Part shown: positions 1 through 4,662 of the stretch, piece after piece | Layout of the letters: each line of letters starts with the position of its first letter | Numbering within the stretch: the stretch's first letter is position 1 | Assembly: GCA_003645735.1 (NCBI GenBank) | Contig: QNBQ01000168.1 | Location: forward strand, 1 to 5,187 | Origin: Candidatus Poribacteria bacterium | Lineage (GTDB): Bacteria; Poribacteria; WGA-4E; B28-G17 | Direction of reading: 5' to 3' | Length of the DNA stretch: 5,187 nucleotides | Made by a program: the position numbers and the translations under genes | The notes under the pieces: generated by a model | Told to the model about the DNA's origin: nothing | Databases searched by the model: none | What the model saw: only the letters and a program-made list of their open reading frames with translations

Positions 1-530
1 CCGACGCAGATCGGCTTTGAGGTGGAGAGCATCTTAAGCCCGCAGAGCGCCCTCAGGATTCTGGCGAGCTTCCCCATATCCCCCTCAACTATGAAGGCCC
101 TGTTGCCCAGCCCGCGACTCTTCATCTCCTGGTATCTCGGTGGGCTGAAGAGGGTTCCGGCGTAGGTGTCAGGCTTGAACTTCTCGAAGAAGATCAGATA
201 CCTACAGGCCTCCAGCAGAGCGTAACACAGGTCGCCGGGAGGGGCAAAGGTGAGGTAGATCGCCACATCGGACCCCCTGATCCGGTCGTATACCCCCATA
301 ATGGCATCGGCCCTCGGGGGAAGCTCAAGCTCCGGGAGCAGGGCGATCTCGAATCCTTCATCCTTGAGCTTTTCGACTAGTTCCCTCAGCTCCTCCAGGA
401 CCTTTCCCTTCTCTTTCTCGTAATCCCCTCTGCTCCTCACAAAGCCCCAGTAGCCTGTCTTACTGGGCTCTTCTCCCATAAACCCGCTCGGTATCGATAT
501 CACGGGCGTTACTTTCAGTTCCCTTCCCAT
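1..530 (-). CDS. Partial hypothetical protein, possibly sugar (L-fucose) isomerase-like, N-terminal 176 codons
   Basis: An open frame of 176 codons runs from ATG at 530 off the left edge, so the C-terminus is missing. The start is supported by a GGAGGTG Shine-Dalgarno at 536-542, about 5 nt upstream, and a consensus promoter further back. The N-terminus (MGRELKVTPVISIP) is a beta-strand with no signal peptide. A charged helix (residues 36-58), a strand (EIALLPEL, 61-68), then GSDVAIYLTF (86-95) suggest an alternating alpha/beta, Rossmann-like domain in the cytoplasm. Residues 148-176, a helix plus LKMLSTSKPICVG-like strand, recall the end of the first domain in L-fucose/L-arabinose isomerase-like proteins. 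That family call is inference from pattern only; the catalytic residues of such enzymes would lie outside the window. It could equally be an uncharacterised alpha/beta protein. Confidence 0.75.
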   Translation of the reverse strand, partial: MGRELKVTPVISIPSGFMGEEPSKTGYWGFVRSRGDYEKEKGKVLEELRELVEKLKDEGFEIALLPELELPPRADAIMGVYDRIRGSDVAIYLTFAPPGDLCYALLEACRYLIFFEKFKPDTYAGTLFSPPRYQEMKSRGLGNRAFIVEGDMGKLARILRALCGLKMLSTSKPICV

Positions 531-535
531 TCCCC

Positions 536-542
536 ACCTCCT
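536..542 (-). promoter_or_regulatory. Shine-Dalgarno of the left-edge gene
   Basis: GGAGGTG on the minus strand lies about 5 nt before ATG 530. It fixes the start codon and predicts strong translation. Confidence 0.75.
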
Positions 543-555
543 GTTCAGGGCGCCA

Positions 556-576
556 TGGGGATCGTTTCTATCCCCA
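556..576 (-). promoter_or_regulatory. Leader inverted repeat (hairpin or operator)
   Basis: TGGGGAT and ATCCCCA form a perfect 7-bp inverted repeat around a 7-nt loop. It sits in the transcribed leader of the left-edge gene, roughly 13 nt upstream of the Shine-Dalgarno. No U-run follows, so it is not a typical terminator. It may be an RNA hairpin modulating translation or a small operator; the sequence alone does not decide. Confidence 0.4.
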
Positions 577-646
577 GCAGCTGATGGAAGCCCTTCAGAT
601 CCCGCACATCCCTTGCACCCCTCCTCCCTTTCTGAGACGCATCCCG

Positions 647-675
647 ATTATATCCCCGCCTTCGATCTGTGTCAA
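647..675 (-). promoter_or_regulatory. Perfect-consensus sigma70 promoter for the left-edge gene
   Basis: On the minus strand TTGACA (675-670) is followed after exactly 17 nt by TATAAT (652-647), matching the bacterial housekeeping consensus at all twelve positions with the optimal spacer. Transcription would start near 640, giving a leader of about 110 nt before ATG 530. The long leader contains the 556-576 hairpin. It points away from the metallophosphoesterase gene, which has its own promoter. Confidence 0.8.
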
Positions 676-786
676 GCTCCCTTTAACACGATCGAGCCTT
701 CACCTCACCACCTCGACGTCGTCAAACATATACCTTCATTGGATTCGGAGGCGAACCCGCGGCGCCTCATCGCCCCGCTCCTATCT

Positions 787-1115
787 TCAGCCATCCCCAC
801 AGCGTCGTCCGAAGCCCCTAAGGGCGGAGATAGCCGACGGTCCCGTCGCCATCCTCAGCCCAAACCGGGCGGTGATCCGATCACCGTCGGGCTCCAACTC
901 AGCTTTAGCTTTCCCCAAGTGAGCTACCTCTCCCCACTCCACCTCTCTCCACGTCAACCTGTATTCCCAAGTCACAACCAATTCTTTCTTAACAAGCGTG
1001 TCCTCTCAAAGGTCCTCCCCTCTTCCTAGGAGAAGCCCCGTATCAGTCTCGACTATCTCTCCGGAAAGATGTCGAATTGGGCAAGTTCGATAGATACATC
1101 AGAGCCTCGACGATA
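787..1115 (-). pseudogene. Decayed hypothetical coding region (minus strand)
   Basis: No intact gene fits here, but the minus strand reads like protein in pieces. One frame gives RGSDVSIELAQFDIFPER and ends at a TAG (1055-1053). The neighbouring frame continues at once with EIVETDTGLLLGRGEDL, is cut by a TGA (1008-1006), and then runs on to 787 with segments such as ELVVTWEYRLTWREVEWGEV and KAELEPDGDRITARFGLR. The alternation of hydrophobic and charged residues suggests beta-strands. One frameshift and one in-frame stop would explain it as a dead gene. No family is recognised. The alternative is chance open frames in GC-rich sequence. The stretch from about 680 to 787 shows nothing convincing. 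Confidence 0.3.
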
Positions 1116-1123
1116 ACGAGAAG

Positions 1124-1497
1124 GTGATACACGATGTTCTTTGGGGCGTTATCCTGCCGATCATCCTGCTTTCGCTCCGCTCGGAAGCTTTCAGGGTTCA
1201 CCACGACGGATGGGACGTCGGACCGCTCCTACATGCTTCGGGTCTCTTGGATTCCAGAAGGGTTGAAGGTCGTGGGCAGGGCCTGGAAAGTGAGGGTCAG
1301 ATGGGACTACGCCCGTAGACAGCGTTATAAAGGTGCTTCCCCATCTCGAAAACAGGGAGGCCCTTTGGATAACGAGCGCGGGAGGGTCTTCCGGGGTTTA
1401 CGCCTTCGACGGTCGTAAGGTTTTCGCCAGGTTCGCCCCCTTCGGATTACCCTCGGGTTCATCGAGCGGCTTGACCCGAGGGTTACCGTGGTTTTAA
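1124..1497 (+). pseudogene. Decayed hypothetical coding region (plus strand), beta-rich C-terminus
   Basis: Three overlapping plus frames each carry a protein-like piece. GTG 1124 opens a signal-peptide-like stretch (VLWGVILPIILLSL). The second frame gives SYMLRVSWIPEGLKVVGRAW and KVRVRWDY, up to about 1310. The third, open from 1294 to a TAA at 1495-1497, gives VIKVLPHLENREALWITSAG then GVYAFDGRKVFARFAPFG, which resembles a beta-propeller or PQQ-like strand pattern. Reading them as one secreted protein requires two frame changes, hence a pseudogene call. The final residues are encoded by the 1449-1483 inverted repeat. Family unknown; chance frames remain possible. Confidence 0.3.
1449..1483. 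promoter_or_regulatory. Perfect 10-bp inverted repeat overlapping the -35 region (operator or hairpin)
   Basis: ACCCTCGGGT (1449-1458) and ACCCGAGGGT (1474-1483) are exact reverse complements separated by 15 nt. The right arm starts within the -35 hexamer of the metallophosphoesterase promoter, a classic repressor position. As RNA it would be a hairpin, but the nearest T-run (1492-1495) is 8 nt after the stem, so it would be a poor intrinsic terminator for the decayed upstream frame. I favour an operator, without proof. Confidence 0.45.
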
Positions 1498-1500
1498 AAT
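1471..1500 (+). promoter_or_regulatory. Likely sigma70 promoter of the metallophosphoesterase gene
   Basis: TTGACC (1471-1476) and TAAAAT (1495-1500) each match the consensus at five of six positions, with an 18-nt spacer. The predicted start near 1507 leaves a leader of about 31 nt to ATG 1538, enough for the GAGGGG ribosome site. It makes a TTG start at 1511 unlikely. Confidence 0.55.
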
Positions 1501-1537
1501 GATTTAGCCCTTGAAATCCTTTCCGGCGAGGGGCGTT

Positions 1538-2710
1538 ATGGCGGAGGGATTTTACTTCGCCCAGTTGACCGACATCCACGTGGGAGAGGGGCTTAACCCG
1601 AAGGAAGCCGCTCAGAACCTCCTCTGGGCTCTCGAGGAGCTGGAGACGTTATCATCAAAACCGGAGCTAATCTTGGTCACAGGTGATCTGATCTGCGCAG
1701 GTAAGGCGTCTGAGCTTCGTGAGTTCGCCGAGCTGGTCAAGGGGTGCTCGCTGCCCATTTTAGCTTTGCCGACAAATCATGACCTCTGGGGCGAACCGGA
1801 TGAAAGCGCCTGGGAGGAGATTATAGGTCCGCTACGCCGGAGCGTCGAGGTGAAAGGGGTCAAGTTCCTGACCTGGAACGATATCCAACGACAACCCGGG
1901 GGAGGATGGAAAGCTGAGTTGAAAGAGGAGCAGAGGGAGTGGTTTGAAAAGGAACTGAAGGAAGCCGAGGGGAAACCGATCATCGTCGCTCAACACTGCC
2001 CTCCCCTCCCCGTTAACGGGAATTACCACGATCTTTGGCGCAACTCCAATGCCGATGAGCTCCTCGATCTCCTCTTGAAATACAACGTCCTGGCGATAGT
2101 GACGGGACATTGGCACAGGAACGGCGAGTGGTTTGCCAAAGGGGTGAGGGTGATAAACACCGGAGCGCTGTGCGGGTGGCAATGGACCGGAATACCTCCC
2201 CACTACTGTTTTCCTACCAGACCTGGTTACAGGCTGTTCCATTTCGACGGGGAGAAACTCCGCTCGTTCTGGCGAGATGGCTCCTACTGGGGAACACCGG
2301 CTCCGAAGGTTCAGGTGAGCTTGGTCCGTATCGGAAAAGCACATACAGGTGGACCCCGACCTCAGGTGAGACCGGTTGAAATCTTTGCCGAAACGAAGCT
2401 CCACGTTACGGCTTATGCCCGGGGAGGGAAGATAACAAAGGTGGAGTGGAGCATCGAAAGGGGCAGGTGGAGACCGATGGAGATCACGTTCGAGGGGGTG
2501 TGGAGCGAGTGGGAGGCTCAAATCGATCCTTTAAAGGAGAGGGCGCTGGGGGAGCATATCTTAATCGTTCGGGCCGTGGATGCGGATGGAAATGAAGCTT
2601 ACGACGCCCTCCCGGTCAGATTGGCAGAGAGGGAGAATGCCCCGATGACCTCAGCTTCCGCCCAAGCTGGAAGGGAGATGGTCTTCGAGCTGTTTTATCC
2701 GCCGGAATAA
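1538..2710 (+). CDS. Calcineurin-like metallophosphoesterase with Ig-like C-terminal domain
   Basis: A 390-residue protein starting at ATG 1538, after GAGGGG at 1528-1533; an in-frame TTG at 1511 would add nine residues but lacks leader space. All metallophosphoesterase motifs are present: D12-x-H14 (LTDIHVG), G49-D50 (VTGDL), N80-H81-D (TNHD, where the usual leading Gly is Thr), H153 (AQHCPP) and G190-H-x-H193 (GHWH). These bind two metal ions and hydrolyse phosphomonoesters or phosphodiesters, as in CpdA-type cAMP phosphodiesterases; the substrate cannot be told from sequence. Residues about 285-363 (KVEWSIERGRWRP through HILIVRAVDADGN) look like an immunoglobulin-fold strand set. There is no signal peptide, so it is probably cytoplasmic. 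The gene is apparently monocistronic or first in an operon cut short by mobile DNA. Confidence 0.9.
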   Translation: MAEGFYFAQLTDIHVGEGLNPKEAAQNLLWALEELETLSSKPELILVTGDLICAGKASELREFAELVKGCSLPILALPTNHDLWGEPDESAWEEIIGPLRRSVEVKGVKFLTWNDIQRQPGGGWKAELKEEQREWFEKELKEAEGKPIIVAQHCPPLPVNGNYHDLWRNSNADELLDLLLKYNVLAIVTGHWHRNGEWFAKGVRVINTGALCGWQWTGIPPHYCFPTRPGYRLFHFDGEKLRSFWRDGSYWGTPAPKVQVSLVRIGKAHTGGPRPQVRPVEIFAETKLHVTAYARGGKITKVEWSIERGRWRPMEITFEGVWSEWEAQIDPLKERALGEHILIVRAVDADGNEAYDALPVRLAERENAPMTSASAQAGREMVFELFYPPE

Positions 2711-2716
2711 GGAGAA

Positions 2717-2827
2717 GTGAGGGGGATAAAACTCGGTATTTTGGTGAATGATATCGCAAAGGATCTCAAACTGGGAGGCGGAGGCAGCTCAAGCGGACGG
2801 ATGGGAGATGATAAAGCACACCCCTAG
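2717..2827 (+). pseudogene. Truncated start of a downstream gene
   Basis: Six bases after the metallophosphoesterase stop, GTG 2717 opens 36 codons beginning VRGIKLGILVNDIAKDLKLG and ending at TAG 2825. The first 20 residues look like the opening strand and helix of a real alpha/beta protein; GILVNDIA recalls the N-terminus of some ATP-grasp (RimK/glutathione synthase-like) ligases, but too little remains to be sure. The glycine/serine-rich remainder and the stop lie at the apparent edge of the IS3 remnant, so the gene looks cut by that insertion or by later deletion. No matching second half is visible on the other side. The GGAG at 2711-2714 is very close to the GTG, so the true start is uncertain. 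Confidence 0.35.
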
Positions 2828-2837
2828 GCGAGCGGCG

Positions 2838-2855
2838 GTGCTTACGCAAGCGCCC
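2838..2855. repeat. Small hairpin near the downstream IS end
   Basis: GGTGCTT and AAGCGCC pair over 7 bp, including one G-T wobble, around an ACGC loop. It lies just inside the degenerate IS end; it may be part of the element's terminal structure. Confidence 0.3.
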
Positions 2856-3124
2856 TCAGGGGAAGGGTTGAGCTGTGCTTCCCCGTCGAGTCGGACTCCT
2901 TCACCCACCTGAGAATCTGGCCGCCATATTCGTTCTCCTGAGGTCTTCCAGTGTGAGCTATACTTATCTTCACCTCTCTCCTGCAGGATCTGGATGTATC
3001 TTCTTGAGGCGTATTGGACTCCCTGATCTGAATGGTGAATCTCAGGTGCACCATATCTGCCCAGAGCCTTCATCAATGCTGAGATGGTAAGTTCCTCAAA
3101 GGCTTCTGGATATCTGCCACCCTC
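2842..3124 (-). pseudogene. IS3 orfB C-terminal remnant (DDE/rve transposase core, frameshifted)
   Basis: After two stops (3130-3125) a frame opens with RYPEAFEELTISALMKALGR, then APEIHHSDQGVQYAS: the HSDxGxQY motif carries the second catalytic Asp (codon about 3031-3029) of the IS3 DDE integrase core. It continues to RRYIQILQERGE. The expected continuation, KISIAHTGRPQENEYGGQIL then RWVKESD, lies in a different frame that stops at 2842, so there is a frameshift near 2965. In related transposases a catalytic Glu sits about where this copy has GG of EYGGQ, so the third acidic residue appears lost. The final 50 or so residues normal for orfB are absent. It cannot encode an active transposase. 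Confidence 0.75.
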
Positions 3125-3147
3125 TTATCATCTTGTGAAGGTGTCCA

Positions 3148-3381
3148 TCAATTCCTTCTTAGCTCTGCCGTAACTCTGCGATAACCGTATCTTGGAAACT
3201 CCATCGCTATCTTCTCTATCTCCTCCCTAAAGTGCAGATCATCCTCTCTCCTTGAGCGGTAGTAGTAGGAGCTAGGTGAGCAATCCAGAACCTCACACAA
3301 CAGTCTTACCGGATACTCCTCCTTAAGCATGTCGATCACCTTTCGCTTCCTTTCAAGGGATAGCCCAGCAGATTGAATACT
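3148..3381 (-). pseudogene. IS3 orfB N-terminal fragment
   Basis: The reading frame contains LSLERKRKVIDMLKEEYPVR, then LLCEVLDCSPSSYYYRSRR and FPRYGYRRVTAELRRN before a TGA at 3148. This is the helix-turn-helix region that precedes the integrase core in IS3 orfB (typical YGYRRVTAELRR). The frame is technically open back to a TTG at 3438, but that part overlaps orfA in another frame and is not orfB-like. About 80-90 residues that should follow, including the first catalytic Asp, are missing before the next orfB piece at 3124, implying an internal deletion. The frame sits +1 (or -2) relative to orfA, not the -1 expected for programmed frameshifting. Confidence 0.75.
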
Positions 3382-3631
3382 TTTTTGAGACACTAAGCTC
3401 ATAAGTGAGCCTCCCAACAAGCCTCTCAAGCTCTGCAATTTTGTGTTGCTCCTTCGAGCTTGTCTGAGGAGAGAGATGTGCTCTCTGTAGAAACCGTCTC
3501 TTCCACTGCCTCAGAAGCTCAGGGGAGATGCTACACTCCCTACAAATTGATGCTTGGGATCCATCCCCTTTGAGAGCTTCAAGGACAACCTGAACTTTGA
3601 ACTGAGGTGAAAATTCCCTCCTTTGGCTCAT
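3353..3631 (-). CDS. IS3-family OrfA (transposase helix-turn-helix subunit), probably non-functional element
   Basis: A 92-residue protein with the IS3/IS911 OrfA layout. An N-terminal helix-turn-helix (RREFSPQFKVQVVLEAL, then ASICRECSISPELLRQWKRR, residues 5-45) would bind the element's ends. A leucine-zipper coiled coil follows (KIAELERLVGRLTYELSV, residues 64-81). ATG 3631 has GAGGG at 3639-3643, about 7 nt upstream. A slippery A-AAA-AAG (3386-3380) lies near the 3' end, in the right phase for -1 slippage. The tail after it (YSICWAIP) looks out of frame, whereas the -1 frame reads VFNLLG. OrfB is in the +1 frame, so an indel near the junction is likely. OrfA alone could still act as a binding protein. 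Confidence 0.85.
   Translation of the reverse strand: MSQRREFSPQFKVQVVLEALKGDGSQASICRECSISPELLRQWKRRFLQRAHLSPQTSSKEQHKIAELERLVGRLTYELSVSKKYSICWAIP
3380..3386 (-). promoter_or_regulatory. IS3 A6G slippery frameshift site
   Basis: On the minus strand TCA-AAA-AAG provides the canonical A-AAA-AAG heptamer used by IS3 elements for -1 frameshifting from OrfA into OrfB. In this copy the -1 frame closes after 14 codons (stop near 3336) and does not reach the orfB frame. Confidence 0.65.
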
Positions 3632-3658
3632 TGTGAACCCTCTTTGATCTTTTTCTCA

Positions 3659-3687
3659 AGTATACCCTCCAATAAGGGGTGTGTCCA
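3659..3687 (-). promoter_or_regulatory. Likely IS3 transposase promoter
   Basis: TGGACA (3687-3682) and TATACT (3664-3659), each five of six to consensus, are 17 nt apart on the minus strand, 28 nt before OrfA. The -35 falls within the terminal inverted repeat region, as in many insertion sequences. Confidence 0.5.
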
Positions 3688-3718
3688 AAAATGGGGTTCA
3701 CTACAGATCGCCCCTTAT
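3672..3718. repeat. 8-bp inverted repeat straddling the IS end
   Basis: ATAAGGGG (3672-3679, inside the IS) and CCCCTTAT (3711-3718, outside) are exact reverse complements flanking the element's end near 3705. This may be chance, target-site preference or a structure at the end. Confidence 0.3.
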
Positions 3719-3748
3719 CTGATTTGACGACTATTTTTCCAGGGCGTA

Positions 3749-3788
3749 GGTGATATTTTCCCGCTTCCGGCGATATTTTACGCGTTTT
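3749..3788. repeat. Paired-word direct repeat, copy 1
   Basis: GGTGATATTT (3749-3758) and GGCGATATTT (3769-3778) are spaced exactly 20 bp start to start, followed by GCGTTTT (3782-3788). The whole 40-bp block is 75 percent identical to copy 2 at 3874-3913. It lies just outside the IS3 remnant. The layout recalls the multiple short repeats at ends of IS21-family elements, or iteron-like binding sites. Confidence 0.55.
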
Positions 3789-3873
3789 TGACATCTTTGA
3801 GATAGCCCGCTGATTTCCTTCTCCAGTTGGGGGGTATAAAGGGAAAACCTCACATGCCTCTTTCGTGTCTCCT

Positions 3874-3913
3874 GGTGACATTTCTTTTCTTCTGGCGACA
3901 TTTTGTGCGTTTT
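3874..3913. repeat. Paired-word direct repeat, copy 2
   Basis: GGTGACATTT (3874-3883) and GGCGACATTT (3894-3903), again 20 bp apart, followed by GCGTTTT (3907-3913). It starts 125 bp after copy 1 in the same orientation. Nine of the ten differences between the 40-bp copies are transitions. The offset of 125 is not a multiple of three, so the similarity is conserved as DNA and not as a shared protein frame. Confidence 0.55.
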
Positions 3914-4076
3914 GGGTCAGGCCAGGGAAATCGCCGATGAATACAGGAGGCTAGGTGACGGACAGCGCTCATCCGCCGGTTTATCCTTCCGTTGTAGAAC
4001 GAAAGCCTAAAGAGAAGCGGGACAGGATGGGGAGAGAAGTGACGATCTCCGGTTACCCTTTCGGAGGATATCTCCA

Positions 4077-4238
4077 AATGAGCTACTGCTTGAGGCCGAG
4101 GAGAAGGCAAGGGAAGCGGCCCAGCTGCTGGGCCTATCATATGAGGGATATCTCGACCTGCTTGCAAGGAAGGGGCTGCCCGCCACTGCCGATGATATGA
4201 TCAAAAAAGGCGAAATGAGCCCTCGCCTGGAGAATGAT
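4077..4238 (+). pseudogene. UPF0175-like remnant (possible antitoxin-family fragment)
   Basis: This frame gives NELLLEAEEKAREAAQLLGL then SYEGYLDLLARKGLPATADD. The motif (small helix, A-A-x-L-L-G-L-S-x-x-x-Y/F-L-x-L-L-x-x-K/R-G-L/I-P) matches the C-terminal helix-turn-helix of UPF0175 proteins, often found in toxin-antitoxin-like pairs. The frame is open from the TAA at 4008 but holds no ATG, GTG or TTG before the motif, so it lacks a normal start. A further protein-like piece, QAREIADEYRRLG (3918-3956), sits upstream in the same frame beyond that stop. I read it as a truncated gene. The family match rests on memory of the motif. Bases 3914-4076 otherwise show nothing clear. Confidence 0.4.
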
Positions 4239-4242
4239 GATA

Positions 4243-4254
4243 CCCGGCGCCGGG
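4243..4254. repeat. 12-bp perfect palindrome
   Basis: CCCGGCGCCGGG is self-complementary with no spacer. It lies about 110 bp before the antitoxin gene, upstream of its promoter. It could be a dimeric regulator site, but GC-rich palindromes of this size also arise by chance. Confidence 0.3.
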
Positions 4255-4314
4255 AAGGGATTCAGCGAGGCGGTTCACCCCTCACCGGAGGCTTGAACAG
4301 CTTTCCTGTCTTTC

Positions 4315-4344
4315 TTGATTACTTCATTACTTTTATGCTAAAAT
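4315..4344 (+). promoter_or_regulatory. Putative promoter of the toxin-antitoxin operon with internal direct repeat
   Basis: TTGATT (4315-4320, four of six) and TAAAAT (4339-4344, five of six) are 18 nt apart. A start near 4351 would give a very short leader beginning at the Shine-Dalgarno. Two ATTACTT copies (4318-4324 and 4326-4332, offset 8 bp) overlap the -35 and spacer and may be the antitoxin's own operator, as such modules are usually autorepressed. Confidence 0.45.
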
Positions 4345-4351
4345 CCTACTC

Positions 4352-4358
4352 GGAGGTG
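4352..4358 (+). promoter_or_regulatory. Shine-Dalgarno of the antitoxin gene
   Basis: GGAGGTG, 7 nt before ATG 4366, is a near-ideal site and fixes the start. It predicts antitoxin made in excess of toxin. Confidence 0.75.
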
Positions 4359-4365
4359 AAAAAAG

Positions 4366-4662
4366 ATGGCCCAGTTTTCAAGGGTGACGAGGAGCTATCA
4401 GATCACCATCCCGAAGGAGATAAGGGAGAAAGCGGGGATAAAACAGGGGATGTTGATCAGCTTCGAGCTTCGAGAGGATGGGATTCTGATGAAGCCTATG
4501 AAGTTAGTTCCAGCCTCTCAGGAGTGGTTCTGGACGGAGGAGTGGCAGAAGGGTGAAAGGGAGGCGGATGAGGATATAAGGGAGGGGAGGATATCGGAGC
4601 CTATGAGTCTGGATGAGATGAGGGAGTACTTTGAGAAGGATCAGATGGACGAGAAGCTTTGA
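4366..4662 (+). CDS. AbrB/MazE/SpoVT-family antitoxin
   Basis: A 98-residue protein. Residues 4-44 form the swapped-hairpin AbrB DNA-binding domain: SRVTRSYQITIPKEIREKAG, then IKQGMLISFELREDGILMKP, with the typical ITIPKEIRE core. Residues 51-90 (SQEWFWTEEWQKGEREADED, then IREGRISEPMSLDEMREYF) are an acidic tail typical of antitoxins of this kind, which wraps and neutralises the toxin. It would bind its own promoter as a dimer and repress the operon. The 3' end overlaps the toxin gene by 32 nt, so the two are translationally coupled. Length and domain order are normal; no damage is seen. The family call is firm; pairing with a RelE-like toxin is supported by the overlap. Confidence 0.9.
   Translation: MAQFSRVTRSYQITIPKEIREKAGIKQGMLISFELREDGILMKPMKLVPASQEWFWTEEWQKGEREADEDIREGRISEPMSLDEMREYFEKDQMDEKL

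Larger units (their letters stand above)
2818..3705 (-). mobile_element. Degenerate IS3-family insertion sequence
   Basis: The element is read on the minus strand. It carries an IS3-type orfA and a broken orfB. The upstream end is probably at 3705, where the minus strand begins TGTAGTGAACCCC and continues into TTTTTGGACACACCCCT. At the other end only CACACCCCT (2818-2826) matches the inner part of that terminus, so the outer end seems deleted and the left boundary is approximate. The total of about 0.9 kb is short of the 1.2-1.5 kb usual for the family, consistent with internal deletions. No target duplication could be identified. Confidence 0.8.

Noticed and set aside
584..1029. Two overlapping plus-strand frames (584-922 and 613-1029)
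   Set aside because: Proline/serine/arginine-rich with no family-like motifs or ribosome sites; they run antisense to the strong minus promoter and leader and to a more protein-like minus frame.
1511..1537. TTG 1511 as start of the metallophosphoesterase
   Set aside because: The predicted transcript starts near 1507, leaving no room for a ribosome site, while ATG 1538 has GAGGGG 4 nt upstream and begins right before the first conserved strand.
1832..2521. A 229-codon minus-strand frame
   Set aside because: It is fully antisense to the metallophosphoesterase, whose catalytic motifs prove the plus-strand frame.
3579..3881. A 100-codon minus-strand frame starting MSPGDTKEACEVF
   Set aside because: It crosses the IS end and overlaps OrfA; its repeated SPE/SPG words come from the DNA repeat, and no ribosome site precedes it.
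3731..3901. A 56-codon minus-strand frame starting MSPEEKKCHQ
   Set aside because: It looks lysine/arginine-rich and tidy, but it lies entirely over the DNA repeats, which are 125 bp apart and so fall in different frames, and it has no Shine-Dalgarno.
3749..3913. CRISPR array
   Set aside because: There are only two diverged copies with a single spacer-sized gap, and internal 20-bp words unlike CRISPR repeats.
3850..4204. Minus-strand frames antisense to the UPF0175-like piece (3850-4167 and 4007-4204)
   Set aside because: Serine- and arginine-rich composition is the expected shadow of a glutamate/alanine-rich plus-strand frame.
4197..4556. A 119-codon plus-strand frame starting MIKKGEMSPRL
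   Set aside because: Only its first dozen codons continue the UPF0175-like remnant; the rest passes through the promoter and overlaps the AbrB gene in another frame.
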